A DNA stretch of 64,000 bases from JAEUOS01 sp965279115 (GCA_965279115.1 OZ257137.1:4154001-4218000); one strand, 5' to 3'. Shown: positions 1 through 10,264, numbered from the stretch's first letter. Notes: a model not told the origin generated them from the sequence alone. Made by a program: numbers and translations.

Positions 1-1
1 C

Positions 2-250
2 CGGCCGAGCGACTGGGCTGAAAGGCTGGCGGGCGTCATGTCATCGTTCGGTGGCGGCAGGCTGGGTTACTCACCCTATTGCTTTCCGGTGACCTCGAAC
101 AATGTCCGGTGCGTGGTCGTCAATGCCAAGCTCAAGGAAATTGAACCGATGGCCTACGGCTTCCTGCTCAATTTCGCGCGCGACAATGAACTGCAGGTCA
201 GGCACGGGCGCGACAAGCCGCGCGACCCTCCCGAAGCTGTCAGGCCCTGA
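2..250 (+). CDS. DUF3579 domain protein, C-terminal part (5' end outside window)
   Basis: The reading frame is open from the left edge and gives 82 residues before TGA. It begins RPSDWAERLAGVMSSFG and continues with a YSPYCFPV...VRCVVVNAKLKEIEPMAYGFLLNFARDNELQV-type core. I recognise this as DUF3579, a protein of about 100 residues common in Betaproteobacteria. Its function is not known. The in-frame ATG at 38 is internal to the conserved domain, so it is not the start; the true start lies before the window. The gene converges on rpsT, and both share the hairpin at 284-314. The neighbourhood DUF3579-rpsT-murJ is a familiar betaproteobacterial order, which supports both the call and the lineage. 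Family assignment is from memory of the consensus. Confidence 0.8.
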   Translation, partial: RPSDWAERLAGVMSSFGGGRLGYSPYCFPVTSNNVRCVVVNAKLKEIEPMAYGFLLNFARDNELQVRHGRDKPRDPPEAVRP

Positions 251-283
251 TCGGTTCGTGCCCTTCTCGACCAGGGGAGGGCG

Positions 284-314
284 AAAAAAAACCGCCCTGC
301 AAGGGCGGTTTTTT
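284..314. terminator. Bidirectional intrinsic terminator between DUF3579 gene and rpsT
   Basis: The stem CCGCCCT/AGGGCGG is closed by a short GCA loop. A-run on the left and T-run on the right flank it, so a U-tract follows the hairpin on either strand. It lies between two convergent genes and can end both transcripts. Confidence 0.9.
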
Positions 315-333
315 CATTGGCAGGCGCCAGGAA

Positions 334-627
334 TCAGGCCATCGCCTTGACGGCGGCAACCAGGCGGCTCTTGTCGCGTGCAGCCTTGTTCTTGTGCACG
401 ATCTTCTTGTCGGCGGTGCTGTCGATGACTTTCTGCGCAGCCTGATAGGAAGCAGTGGCGGCGGCCTTGTCGCCACCGGCAACCGCCTTGCGGACCGCCT
501 TGATGGCCGTGCGCAGGCGCGAGCGCAGGCTGGAGTTGTGCGCGTTTTCCTTGATGCCTTGACGGGCGCGCTTGAGGCCGGAGGCCGTCCGCACCGTCTT
601 TTTCTTCGCTTTGGAAGCAGTAGCCAT
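334..627 (-). CDS. rpsT: 30S ribosomal protein S20
   Basis: This encodes a 97-residue, very basic protein starting MATASKAKKKTVRT with the S20 pattern KRARQ...NxxxRSxLRTAIKAVRKAV and a C-terminal KKIVHKNKAARDKSRL. S20 is a primary binder of 16S rRNA in the small subunit, made of three helices, and is also known as an inhibitor of ornithine decarboxylase in E. coli. The length is a little above the usual 86-90 residues, as in other Betaproteobacteria. It is a single-gene unit with its own promoter (707-736) and terminator (284-314). It is transcribed divergently from murJ. Confidence 0.97.
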   Translation of the reverse strand: MATASKAKKKTVRTASGLKRARQGIKENAHNSSLRSRLRTAIKAVRKAVAGGDKAAATASYQAAQKVIDSTADKKIVHKNKAARDKSRLVAAVKAMA

Positions 628-706
628 GTTGATCCTGAAGGGAGTGGTGTGAGGCTATGCCACCGCAATGCGGCGCAGCATGGCCCAAGAAATCGGTAAG
701 CCTGCA

Positions 707-736
707 AGTATAGCAAATTCAAGCGCTTGCGTGCAA
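707..736 (-). promoter_or_regulatory. Probable sigma-70 promoter of rpsT
   Basis: Reading the minus strand, a TTGCAC box (731-736) is followed after 18 bases by TATACT (707-712). Predicted transcription start is near 700, giving a leader of about 72 bases before the rpsT ATG. The -10 box is a 5/6 match; the -35 box is weak (3/6). Confidence 0.6.
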
Positions 737-739
737 GTT

Positions 740-797
740 CCGGGTTTGCCCCGGGTTTGCCCCGGGTTTGCCCCGGTTTTGCTCCGGATTTGCCCTG
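740..797 (+). repeat. 12-bp tandem repeat, about five copies
   Basis: The unit CCGGGTTTGCCC is repeated head to tail. The first three copies are nearly perfect and the last two are degenerate (CCGGTTTTGCTC, CGGATTTGCCCT). It sits in the rpsT-murJ intergenic region, between the rpsT promoter and the murJ start. No protein or site function is evident. Confidence 0.75.
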
Positions 798-849
798 TGG
801 ATGGCCACGGCAGTGGCCCGGTGGCGCCGGTCGCGGCCGGAGCGGGCGG

Positions 850-863
850 TATACTTGCAGCGG
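850..863 (+). promoter_or_regulatory. Possible -10 element giving a leaderless murJ mRNA
   Basis: TATACT occupies 850-855. Normal spacing places the transcription start at about 862, one base before the GTG start codon at 863. No ribosome-binding site precedes that GTG. I see no good -35 box 16-18 bases upstream, so the call is tentative. Confidence 0.35.
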
Positions 864-2404
864 TGAATCTACTCGGCGCACTCGCGAAAGTCAGCGGTTT
901 CACGCTTGCCTCGCGCATCACCGGCCTGGCCCGCGAATTCCTCATCGCCAGGGCGTTTGGCGCTTCGGTCTACACCGATGCGTTCTTCGTGGCATTCCGC
1001 ATTCCCAACCTCTTGCGGCGCTTGTTCGCCGAAGGCGCGTTTTCGCAGGCCTTCGTGCCCATTCTTTCGGAATCGAAGAATCGCGGCACCGAAGAGGAAA
1101 CCCGCTCGCTCATCAACCACACCGCCGGCACGCTTGCCGGCGTCCTGTTCGTGGTTTCGGCGATCGGGATTGCGGCAGCGCCGCTGATCATCTATGTGAG
1201 CGCACCCGGGTTCGCCGCCGACGGCGACAAGTTCACCATTACGGTGGACATGCTGCGCATCACCTTTCCCTACATTTTTTTCATCGGCCTGACCGCGTTC
1301 GCCGGGGCTGTTCTCAACACGTGGAGCCGTTTCTCCGTGCCGGCGTTCACTCCGGTCTTGTTGAACCTTTCGTTCATCGCCTGCGCGTTGTGGCTGGCAC
1401 CGCATGTCGACCCGCCCGCCATGGCGCTGGCCTGGGCGGTGTTCATCGGCGGCATCGCCCAGCTTGCCCTGCAATTGCCCGCCCTGGCGCGCATCCGCAT
1501 GCTGCCCCGGCCGCTCCCGGGCTGGCGCCACCCCGGGGTGCGCCGCATCCTCAAGGGCATGGCACCGGCGCTCCTGGGCGTCTCGGTGGCGCAGATCAGC
1601 CTGCTGTTGAACACCATCATCGCGTCGTTCCTGGCAAGTGGCAGCGTCTCCTGGCTGTACTACGCCGACCGCCTGATGGAGTTTCCGACCGGCATGCTGG
1701 GCGTGGCACTTGGGACCATCCTGCTGCCGAGTCTGTCAAAGGCGGCTGCCGACGCGGATCCGGCGCGCTATTCGGGCCTGCTCGACTGGGGCCTGCGGCT
1801 GACATTCCTGCTGGCGCTGCCTTCGGCCATCGGGCTTGCCGTACTGGCGACGCCGCTGGTGACCACGTTGTATCACTACGGTGCCTTCGGGCCGGCGGAT
1901 GTGGCCGCCACCCGCAGCGCGTTGATGGGCTATGCGGTCGGCCTGATAGGGCTCATTCTGGTAAAGGTGCTGGCCCCGGGCTTTTATGCGCGCCAGGACA
2001 TCGCGACCCCGGTGAAATTCGCCATCATTTCCCTGTTGGCGACGCAGGCGATGAACGCCATGTTCATCATGCCTCTGGGACATGCGGGCCTGGCGCTGGC
2101 GATCGGGCTCGCCGCCTGCCTCAATGCAGGATTGCTGTGGCGTGGCCTGATAGGGCGCGGCATGTACAGGCCCATGCCGGGCTGGACGATTTTCCTGTGC
2201 AAAATTGCGCTTGCCGGGGCGCTCATGGGGGGCGCGCTGTGGTGGCTGGCACCCGCCGGCGGGCGCTGGATCGAATTGGGCGCCCAGCCTTTGCTGCGGG
2301 TTGCCATGCTGGCGGGTCTGGTGGCTGCCGGAGCGTTGGTCTATTTCGCAGTGCTGGGCGTGCTCGGATTCCGGCTGGCCCATTTCAGGAGGACGGAGAG
2401 GTGA
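863..2404 (+). CDS. murJ: Lipid II flippase MurJ
   Basis: MurJ moves lipid II from the cytoplasmic to the periplasmic face of the inner membrane for peptidoglycan synthesis. The protein of 513 residues opens (GTG) with NLLGALAKVSGFTLASRITGLAREFLIA-type sequence, the normal MurJ N-terminus, followed by the conserved stretch DAFFVAFRIPNLLRRLFAEGAFSQAF near residues 40-65. Fourteen hydrophobic segments are expected from the family and the sequence is hydrophobic throughout. The frame stays open further upstream to 668, but that part runs through the 12-bp repeats and the rpsT promoter and has no homology. The GTG at 863 is therefore preferred. The stop codon overlaps the next gene's GTG (GTGA, 2401-2404), so the two are translationally coupled. 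Confidence 0.95.
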   Translation: MNLLGALAKVSGFTLASRITGLAREFLIARAFGASVYTDAFFVAFRIPNLLRRLFAEGAFSQAFVPILSESKNRGTEEETRSLINHTAGTLAGVLFVVSAIGIAAAPLIIYVSAPGFAADGDKFTITVDMLRITFPYIFFIGLTAFAGAVLNTWSRFSVPAFTPVLLNLSFIACALWLAPHVDPPAMALAWAVFIGGIAQLALQLPALARIRMLPRPLPGWRHPGVRRILKGMAPALLGVSVAQISLLLNTIIASFLASGSVSWLYYADRLMEFPTGMLGVALGTILLPSLSKAAADADPARYSGLLDWGLRLTFLLALPSAIGLAVLATPLVTTLYHYGAFGPADVAATRSALMGYAVGLIGLILVKVLAPGFYARQDIATPVKFAIISLLATQAMNAMFIMPLGHAGLALAIGLAACLNAGLLWRGLIGRGMYRPMPGWTIFLCKIALAGALMGGALWWLAPAGGRWIELGAQPLLRVAMLAGLVAAGALVYFAVLGVLGFRLAHFRRTER

Positions 2405-3243
2405 ACGAAGAGCATTTGCAGCGTTTTCGCGACGCCGTTTCTCCCGAACGACAGCGCATCAGCCTGGCCGAGGCGGCCCTCATGGTGGCGCAGGACGTGT
2501 ACCCCGATCTCGATATCCAGGACCAGATGGGTCACCTCGAGCGACTCGGCGCCACGCTGGCGAAGCGCCTGCCGCCGGACTTCTCGACCACCCATCGCCT
2601 GATCGCGCTCAACAATTACCTGTTCGGCGAACTCGGCTTTGCCGGCAACCATGACGAGTACTACGATCCGCGCAACAGTTTTCTCAACGAAGTGATGGCG
2701 CGCAAGACCGGCATTCCGATCACGCTTTCGATTCTGTACCTTGAGATCGGCCGGCAACTGGGCCTGAAACTCAAGGGGGTATCGTTTCCCGGACATTTCC
2801 TGGTGAAGGTGCGCGTGACCGGAGGTGAACTGGTGCTCGATCCTTTCGCGGGCGGCAAGTCGCTTTCCGAGGAGGAACTCCGCGAGCGGCTGGCGCAGTT
2901 CGCCGGAAAGGAAGTGGCCAGGTCGCTGCCCTTGGAGGACTTCCTCGAGCCGGCAACGCCGCGCCAGATCCTCGCCCGGCTCCTGCGCAACCTCAAGGGC
3001 ATCTACCTCGAGCAGGAGGATCTCGCCCGCGCCCTGGGCGTGATGAACCGCCTGGTCATCCTGTTGCCGGATGCGCCCGAGGAGCGGCGCGACCGTGGCC
3101 GGGTCTTTGCCAGGCTCGAATGCCCGCGTGCCGCGCTGGACGACCTCGGCTTCTATGCCGCGGAGCGACCGGATGCGCAGGATGCACCGGTGGTCGCGGC
3201 CGAGCTTGCGGCCTGTGCCATCGCCAGTGCGCGCCTGAACTAG
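2401..3243 (+). CDS. SirB1-family protein (transglutaminase-like plus TPR-like C-terminus)
   Basis: The 280-residue product begins at GTG 2401, overlapping the murJ stop by four bases. The central part (NNYLFGELGFAGNHDEYYDP...NSFLNEVMARKTGIPITLSILYLEIGRQLGL, then GVSFPGHFLVKV and LVLDPFAGG) is the SirB1/transglutaminase-like core. The C-terminal third (LLRNLKGIYLEQEDLARALGVMNRLV) looks like TPR helices. SirB1 proteins are widespread in proteobacteria, usually near prmC or kdsA. Their role is unsettled; a regulatory role was originally proposed for the Salmonella gene. Here the overlap with murJ suggests co-transcription with cell-wall synthesis. It ends 11 bases from the convergent ggt stop with no obvious terminator between. 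Confidence 0.85.
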   Translation: MNEEHLQRFRDAVSPERQRISLAEAALMVAQDVYPDLDIQDQMGHLERLGATLAKRLPPDFSTTHRLIALNNYLFGELGFAGNHDEYYDPRNSFLNEVMARKTGIPITLSILYLEIGRQLGLKLKGVSFPGHFLVKVRVTGGELVLDPFAGGKSLSEEELRERLAQFAGKEVARSLPLEDFLEPATPRQILARLLRNLKGIYLEQEDLARALGVMNRLVILLPDAPEERRDRGRVFARLECPRAALDDLGFYAAERPDAQDAPVVAAELAACAIASARLN

Positions 3244-3254
3244 TAGAGGAAGCG

Positions 3255-5093
3255 TTAGCGCCCGAGGGCCACGCCGTCGCGGCGTGGATCGGCTGCGCCC
3301 GCCCAGCGGCATTCCGGCTGCCCGCGTTTGGGCGCAGGTGTGCATACCCGCTCGATCGCATGCACGCCACTGTCGATCGAAAGCGGCACCACTTCATGTC
3401 CCATGCCGCGCAACAGTTCGGTCACATCGGAGGGGAAGCGGTTGCGTTCGAGCTCGACCGCGCCGCGCGTGCCGAGGTTGCGGCTGCCGAAGTTCGGCAG
3501 TTCGAGGACGTCCTTGATCGGCAGTTGCCAGTCCAGCTTGCCGACCAGCACCTTGGCGACGAAATTGATGATGACGCTGCCCCCCGGCGAACCGGCGACC
3601 AGATGGAGCGGGCCACGGCTGCCGTCCGCGCGGCGTTCGAACACCAGAACCGGCGACATCGAACTGCGCGGGCGCTTGCCCGGTTCGACACGGTTGGCCA
3701 CCGGCGCACCGTCCTGCTCCGGGACGAAGGAAAAGTCGGTCAACTGGTTGTTGAGAAGGAAGCCGTTGACCATCAGGTGGGAGCCGAAGATGGTTTCGAT
3801 GCTGGTGGTCATGGACACCGCGTTGCCCCGTGCGTCGACGACGGAAAGGTGCGAGGTCGAAGGCAGTTCCGGCGACTGGTCGTCGGCGCGCGAAAGGCGC
3901 ACGCCCGGTGGCGAGCCGGGCCGCGCGATACCCGAGGCGAGCGGCCCGATATCGCGCGAGCGCTCGGCCAGGTATCTCCGGTCGGTCAGCCCGCCCGGCA
4001 CAAAAATGAAATCCGCGTCGGCGACATAGCGATTGCGGTCGGCAAACGCGAGCTTGGCCGCCTCCGAGAAAAGATGCACCGCTTCAGCCGACATCGGGCG
4101 CGCCGCCGCGAAGGCGGTGTTCTCCAGCATGCCCAGCATCTGCGCCAGAGCGATGCCTCCGGAGGAGGGGGGCGGCATGGAACAGATCTCGTAGCGGCGG
4201 TAGGCAAAGCACAAGGGCTCGCGCAGCTTGGCGCTGTAGTTCTTCAGGTCTTCCAGCGACAGGCTTCCCGGGTTGGTGCCGTGCGCGCGCACTTCGGCCA
4301 CCATCGCCGCGGCGTTCTCTCCCATGTAGAAGCGGTCGGCGCCGTGACGCGCGATCTCACGCAGCAAGCGGCCATATGGCGGGTTGCGGATGATGCTGCC
4401 GACCGGCTTGGAGGCGCCGTCTTCCTCGAAATACAGGGCCCGGGCCTCCGGGTCGCGCTTGAGCATGGTGTCGGCCGCGAGCCAGCGCGCCAGCTGGTGG
4501 CCGATCGGATAGCCGTTTTCGGCCAGCCGGATCGCCGGCTCGAACAGCGCCGCCCAGGGCAGTCGGCCGTGCTTGCGGTGCGCGGCTTCGGCCAGCCGAA
4601 ACACGCCGGGCACGCCAACGGAACGCCCGCCGACAAGCGCCTCGCGAAATTGCATCGGCTTGTTGCCGCTGTCGAGGAACAAGCCCGGCCCGGAGGCGGT
4701 TGGCGCGGTCTCGCGGCCGTCATAGGCCTCGACCGTGCCGGTTCTGCCTTCATGGTGCAACAGGAAGGCGCCGCCGCCGATCCCGGAGGAGTGCGGCTCG
4801 ACCAGGCCCAGCACCAGCTGGATCGCAATCGCCGCATCCACCGCGGAACCGCCACGGTGCAGCATGCGGACACCCGCCTCGGCCGCAAGGGGATGCGCGG
4901 CCGAAACCATGTATTGCTTGCCGAATGTCGTGTCCTTCTCGACGAAGCGGTTGCCGATCGGGAATTGCCCCACCCCGAGCGGTTGGGCGATCGCCGTTCC
5001 CGCCGCCAACGCCAGCAACAATGCCGCCGCAGCGCCTTGCCGCTGCAACGACAGGATGCCGCCGCGAAGCAGGGAAGCGGGAGCGTGCTGCAT
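3255..5093 (-). CDS. ggt: Gamma-glutamyltransferase, periplasmic
   Basis: It hydrolyses or transfers the gamma-glutamyl group of glutathione and related compounds. The precursor of 612 residues has a signal peptide (hydrophobic run at about residues 21-36, ending AIA-QP). It is expected to self-cleave into large and small subunits before the nucleophile Thr413, within LPSTSHLSVVD. This matches the TTHYSVVD site of E. coli Ggt, where the first Thr is Thr391. Other family marks are GGSAVDAAIA (about 81-90), EPHSSGIGGGAF (99-110), PPPSSGG (307-313) and SSMSPV (477-482). The start at 5093 is chosen because the signal peptide begins there. The gene begins 5 bases after the SDR stop, so it is probably the second gene of an SDR-ggt operon. 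Confidence 0.95.
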   Translation of the reverse strand: MQHAPASLLRGGILSLQRQGAAAALLLALAAGTAIAQPLGVGQFPIGNRFVEKDTTFGKQYMVSAAHPLAAEAGVRMLHRGGSAVDAAIAIQLVLGLVEPHSSGIGGGAFLLHHEGRTGTVEAYDGRETAPTASGPGLFLDSGNKPMQFREALVGGRSVGVPGVFRLAEAAHRKHGRLPWAALFEPAIRLAENGYPIGHQLARWLAADTMLKRDPEARALYFEEDGASKPVGSIIRNPPYGRLLREIARHGADRFYMGENAAAMVAEVRAHGTNPGSLSLEDLKNYSAKLREPLCFAYRRYEICSMPPPSSGGIALAQMLGMLENTAFAAARPMSAEAVHLFSEAAKLAFADRNRYVADADFIFVPGGLTDRRYLAERSRDIGPLASGIARPGSPPGVRLSRADDQSPELPSTSHLSVVDARGNAVSMTTSIETIFGSHLMVNGFLLNNQLTDFSFVPEQDGAPVANRVEPGKRPRSSMSPVLVFERRADGSRGPLHLVAGSPGGSVIINFVAKVLVGKLDWQLPIKDVLELPNFGSRNLGTRGAVELERNRFPSDVTELLRGMGHEVVPLSIDSGVHAIERVCTPAPKRGQPECRWAGAADPRRDGVALGR

Positions 5094-5098
5094 GCCGT

Positions 5099-5860
5099 TC
5101 AGCGCGGAGCCATCCGGATGGCACCATCGAGGCGGATGGTCTCGCCATTGAGCATCTCGTTTTCGATGATATGGCGCGCCAGTGCCGCGTACTCCTCCGG
5201 CCGTCCGAGGCGGGGCGGGAACGGGACCTGCTTGCCAAGCGAGTCCTGGGCTTCCTGTGGCAGGCCCTTCAGCAGCGGCGTGAGGAACAGTCCCGGGGCG
5301 ATGGTCACCACCCGGATACCGTCGCGCGAAAGGTCGCGCGCGATCGGCAAGGTCATGCCGACGATCCCGCCTTTGGACGCCGAGTAGGCGGCCTGCCCGA
5401 TTTGCCCGTCGTAGGCGGCCACCGATGCGGTGTTGATGATCACGCCGCGCTCGCCGGCCGCGTTGGGCTCGCCCTTGGTCATCGGCTCGGCTGCCAGGCG
5501 AATCATGTTGAATGTGCCGATCAGGTTCACGTTGATGACGCGCGTGAACAACTCCAGGCTGTGCGGGCCGGTCTTTCCGACCGTTTTTTCCGCACCGCCG
5601 ATGCCCGCGCAGTTGACCAGGCCGTGAATTGCGCCGTGGGCCGCGAGCGCCTCGGCGATGACTGCCTTGCCGTCGGCTTCGACCGACACATTGCACTTGA
5701 CGAAGCGGCCGCCGATTTCGGCGGCGACTTTCGCGCCGAGGTCGGCGTTCATGTCGGCGATGACCACCTTTGCGCCGTTTGCCGCCAGCATCCGGGCCGT
5801 GGCTTCACCCAGGCCGGAAGCTCCACCGGTAACGACGAATACGCGATTGCTGATTTCCAT
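5099..5860 (-). CDS. SDR-family 3-hydroxyacyl-CoA dehydrogenase (type II, HSD10-like)
   Basis: This short-chain dehydrogenase of 253 residues has the NAD-binding TGGASGLG near the N-terminus, NCAG in the middle, and a Ser...YSASK catalytic set (INTASVAAYDGQIGQAAYSASKGG). The segment GQIGQAAYSASKGGIVGMTL followed by PIARDLSRDGIRVVTIAPGLF is typical of type II 3-hydroxyacyl-CoA / 2-methyl-3-hydroxybutyryl-CoA dehydrogenases. These oxidise 3-hydroxyacyl-CoA with NAD in fatty-acid or isoleucine breakdown. The exact substrate cannot be read from sequence. It is preceded by a GATAAT-like -10 (5887-5892, minus strand) and lies upstream of ggt with a 5-base gap. Confidence 0.85.
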   Translation of the reverse strand: MEISNRVFVVTGGASGLGEATARMLAANGAKVVIADMNADLGAKVAAEIGGRFVKCNVSVEADGKAVIAEALAAHGAIHGLVNCAGIGGAEKTVGKTGPHSLELFTRVINVNLIGTFNMIRLAAEPMTKGEPNAAGERGVIINTASVAAYDGQIGQAAYSASKGGIVGMTLPIARDLSRDGIRVVTIAPGLFLTPLLKGLPQEAQDSLGKQVPFPPRLGRPEEYAALARHIIENEMLNGETIRLDGAIRMAPR

Positions 5861-5915
5861 GATGAATGTTCCGTGAGATTTGATGAATTATCGCCCGGCA
5901 GCGTGTGCCGGAGAA

Positions 5916-5950
5916 ACAAAAAGGCGGCCCACAATACTGCGTGGGCCGCC
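5916..5950 (-). terminator. Intrinsic terminator of hppA
   Basis: On the minus strand a GGCGGCCCA/TGGGCCGCC stem (5942-5950 with 5923-5931) with a 10-base loop is followed by TTTTTG. It lies 25 bases after the hppA stop and just before the promoter region of the SDR gene. Confidence 0.9.
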
Positions 5951-5974
5951 CCGAGTCCTTGACCGAAAGGCTCC

Positions 5975-8041
<2,067 letters not shown>

Positions 8042-8139
8042 CTACTCCTCCGCTGGGGATGTGCTTGATTGATTTGGTTGAAACCCGACCCTGGTGTCCC
8101 GCATCGCTTGTATGCGCTGATGTCGGGGCGGAAAAACCG

Positions 8140-9405
8140 TCAAATTGTAAAGGATTCGGCGATTTTTCTGGCCACCGCCGTGTTTTTGAGTTTCGGATAC
8201 AGCGGCAGGCCGTTGCGATAGGGCGGATGATCCTCGCCCGCGATCAGCGGCGAGAGGTAGTCGCGGCAGGCCTGGGTGATATGGAAACCGTCGGCGCTGA
8301 TGAAGCGGCGCGGCATCATCTTTTCGTGATTCGCCACCTTTGCCAGCGGCACCGGCTCGATCGTCCAGCGGTAGGGCTTCTGCGAAGTGCGCTTGATCGC
8401 GGCCATCACCGCCGTCTTGCCGGCCACCGCAAAGCGAACCGCCTCGCGGCCGACTGCGTAGGCTTGTTCCACGTCGGTTTTCGATGCGACATGGCGGGCC
8501 GCGCGTTGCAGGTAGTCCGCCACCGCCCAGTGATACTTGAAGCCGAGCTTGTCCTTGACCAATTGCGCGATGAGCGGGGCCACACCGCCAAGTTGCGCAT
8601 GGCCGAACGCGTCCTTCAAACCGGTTTCCGAAAGGAATCCGCCATCCGGGTTTTTCAGGCCCTCGGATACTGCTATGGTGCAGAAGCCCCATTTCTTCAC
8701 CGTGGCCGCAACACGGGCAAGGAATTTTTCCTGGTCGAACTTCACTTCCGGCAGCAACAGCACATGCGGGGATTCGCCGGCGCGTTCGGCGGCCAGCCCG
8801 CAGGCCGCGGTGATCCAGCCGGCGTGCCTGCCCATGACTTCCAGGACGAATATCTTGGTGGAGGTGCGTGACATCGAGGCGACGTCCATGCCCGCCTCGC
8901 GCATCGACACCGCGACATATTTGGCTACCGAGCCGAAGCCCGGGCAGTTGTCGGTAAGCACAAGGTCGTTGTCCACGGTTTTTGGAACCCCGATACATGC
9001 CACCGGATAGCCGAGCTTGCGGCTGATCGCCGACACCTTGTTGGCAGTGTCCATGGAGTCGTTGCCGCCGTTGTAGAAGAAATAGCCGATGTCATGGGCG
9101 CGAAAGACATCGATCAGGCGCCGGTACTGCGCTTCCGATTGCTCGAACGACTTGAGCTTGTAGCGGCAGGACCCAAACGCGCCGCCAGGCATATGGCGCA
9201 ACGCCGCGATGGCCGCGGCGCTTTCCCTTGAGGTATCAATCAGGTCTTCGGTAAGGGCGCCGATGATGCCGTCGCGTCCGGCGTAAACCTTGCCGATGAC
9301 AGCCTTGTGCTTGCGCGCCTCTTCGATCACGCCGCAAGCCGACGCGTTGATGACGGCTGTAACGCCTCCGGATTGGGCATAGAGGGCATTGCGAGCGGCA
9401 GCCAT
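8140..9405 (-). CDS. pfp: Pyrophosphate-dependent 6-phosphofructokinase
   Basis: The enzyme reversibly phosphorylates fructose 6-phosphate using PPi in place of ATP. Phosphofructokinase motifs include YAQSGGVTAVINAS at the N-terminus, YNGGNDSMDTANKV in the phosphate-binding loop and VPKTVDNDL for the catalytic Asp. Lys in PKTVDND and Asp after GGN mark PPi rather than ATP use. RHAGWIT and EGLKNPDGG complete the fold. ATG 9405 is preferred over an upstream in-frame TTG at 9423, because AGGGAGA lies at the right distance from the ATG and would be inside the coding region otherwise. The length is 421 residues. It sits upstream of hppA. A pfp-hppA pair is known from methanotrophs and several Betaproteobacteria. 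Confidence 0.93.
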   Translation of the reverse strand: MAAARNALYAQSGGVTAVINASACGVIEEARKHKAVIGKVYAGRDGIIGALTEDLIDTSRESAAAIAALRHMPGGAFGSCRYKLKSFEQSEAQYRRLIDVFRAHDIGYFFYNGGNDSMDTANKVSAISRKLGYPVACIGVPKTVDNDLVLTDNCPGFGSVAKYVAVSMREAGMDVASMSRTSTKIFVLEVMGRHAGWITAACGLAAERAGESPHVLLLPEVKFDQEKFLARVAATVKKWGFCTIAVSEGLKNPDGGFLSETGLKDAFGHAQLGGVAPLIAQLVKDKLGFKYHWAVADYLQRAARHVASKTDVEQAYAVGREAVRFAVAGKTAVMAAIKRTSQKPYRWTIEPVPLAKVANHEKMMPRRFISADGFHITQACRDYLSPLIAGEDHPPYRNGLPLYPKLKNTAVARKIAESFTI

Positions 9406-9436
9406 AACGGATCTCCCTGTCAAAAGTTGAGGCGAC

Positions 9437-9490
9437 AGTATGCGTGAGTTTGACCTGCATCAAAAGGGCCGATCCGCCCATTCCTAGAAT
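9437..9490. promoter_or_regulatory. FNR/Anr-type box with class II ompW promoter; possible divergent pfp promoter
   Basis: TTGACCTGCATCAA at 9450-9463 differs from the FNR consensus TTGAT-N4-ATCAA at one base. Downstream on the plus strand TAGAAT (9485-9490) predicts a start near 9497, so the box is centred at about -41, the class II activator position. On the minus strand CATACT (9437-9442) could serve pfp with a start near 9430; the same box would then be centred near -26, where FNR-type proteins usually repress. Confidence 0.7.
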
Positions 9491-9557
9491 TCGGCTTGGA
9501 GTAGATCGCAAAAAGAGGGCCGGCGGGGCCGGTCCATGACTTAAGGGGAGTACGAGT

Positions 9558-10205
9558 ATGTTCAAGCACGCTATTGTCGGCCTCGCGGCCGCCGCATTCA
9601 TGGTTCCCGCTCTCGCGCAGCAGGAAGGCAACTGGATGGTTCGCGCCCGGGTGGTCAATCTCGACATGACCAACAAGTCCGACGCGGGGAGCGGGGCGCT
9701 GACGCCCGCGCTGTTGCCGGCTGACGCCGTGAAGGTCAGCGACAAGACCATTCCGGAAGTCGACATCACCTATTTCTTTACCAAGAACATCGCTGCCGAA
9801 CTGATCCTCACGTATCCGCAAAAGCATTCCGTGAATATCAGCAGCGGCCCCCTGGCCGAGCCGATCGGCACCTTCAAGCATCTGCCTCCGACCCTCTTGC
9901 TGCAATACCACTTCCTGTCTGACGGCCAGTTCCGGCCGTATGTCGGCGTGGGCATCAACTACACCCGCATCTCCGGCGTGAGCCTGCGCTCCAACATCGC
10001 CGGCGCGAATCTGCAGCTGGAGTCGTCCAGCGTGGGAGGCGCATTGCAGGCCGGCGTGGACGTGAAGCTGTCGAAGAACATGTTCCTCAACTTTGACGTC
10101 AAGAAGATCTACATCTCGTCGGACATCATGGTAAACGGCACCAAGAGCAGCGCCGTCAAGCTCGACCCACTCGCGGTTGGCGTGGGAATCGGCTGGCGGT
10201 TCTGA
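9558..10205 (+). CDS. ompW: Outer membrane protein OmpW
   Basis: This encodes an eight-stranded outer-membrane beta-barrel of 215 residues, with a signal peptide ending about ALA-QQ (residue 21). Family marks are the N-terminal GNWMVRARVVNLD, the central PEVDITYFFTKNIAAELILTYPQKH and the C-terminal aromatic strand VGVGIGWRF ending in Phe, the usual Bam-recognised terminus. OmpW/OprG proteins pass small hydrophobic molecules and are linked to iron and anaerobic responses; both ompW and oprG are known FNR/ANR targets. A GGGGAG ribosome-binding site precedes the ATG. The upstream FNR box fits that regulation, and the gene is monocistronic with its own terminator. Confidence 0.95.
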   Translation: MFKHAIVGLAAAAFMVPALAQQEGNWMVRARVVNLDMTNKSDAGSGALTPALLPADAVKVSDKTIPEVDITYFFTKNIAAELILTYPQKHSVNISSGPLAEPIGTFKHLPPTLLLQYHFLSDGQFRPYVGVGINYTRISGVSLRSNIAGANLQLESSSVGGALQAGVDVKLSKNMFLNFDVKKIYISSDIMVNGTKSSAVKLDPLAVGVGIGWRF

Positions 10206-10236
10206 TCCGGCAGATGTCTTGTTGGTAGAAAACAGG

Positions 10237-10264
10237 AAGCCGGCACCTCAAGGTGCCGGCTTTT
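10237..10264 (+). terminator. Intrinsic terminator of ompW
   Basis: The stem AGCCGGCACCT/AGGTGCCGGCT with a tiny CA loop is followed by TTTT. It starts 31 bases after the ompW stop. On the other strand it may also stop adk transcripts, though the U-tract there is interrupted. Confidence 0.88.

Noticed and set aside
668..862. A longer MurJ starting at 668
   Set aside because: It would add 65 residues encoded by the rpsT promoter and 12-bp repeats. MurJ proteins begin at NLLxAL.
727..2400. Extension of the SirB1-like frame upstream through murJ as one 838-residue protein
   Set aside because: The upstream part is the out-of-frame shadow of murJ, rich in Arg/His. The GTG at 2401 overlapping the murJ stop is the natural start.
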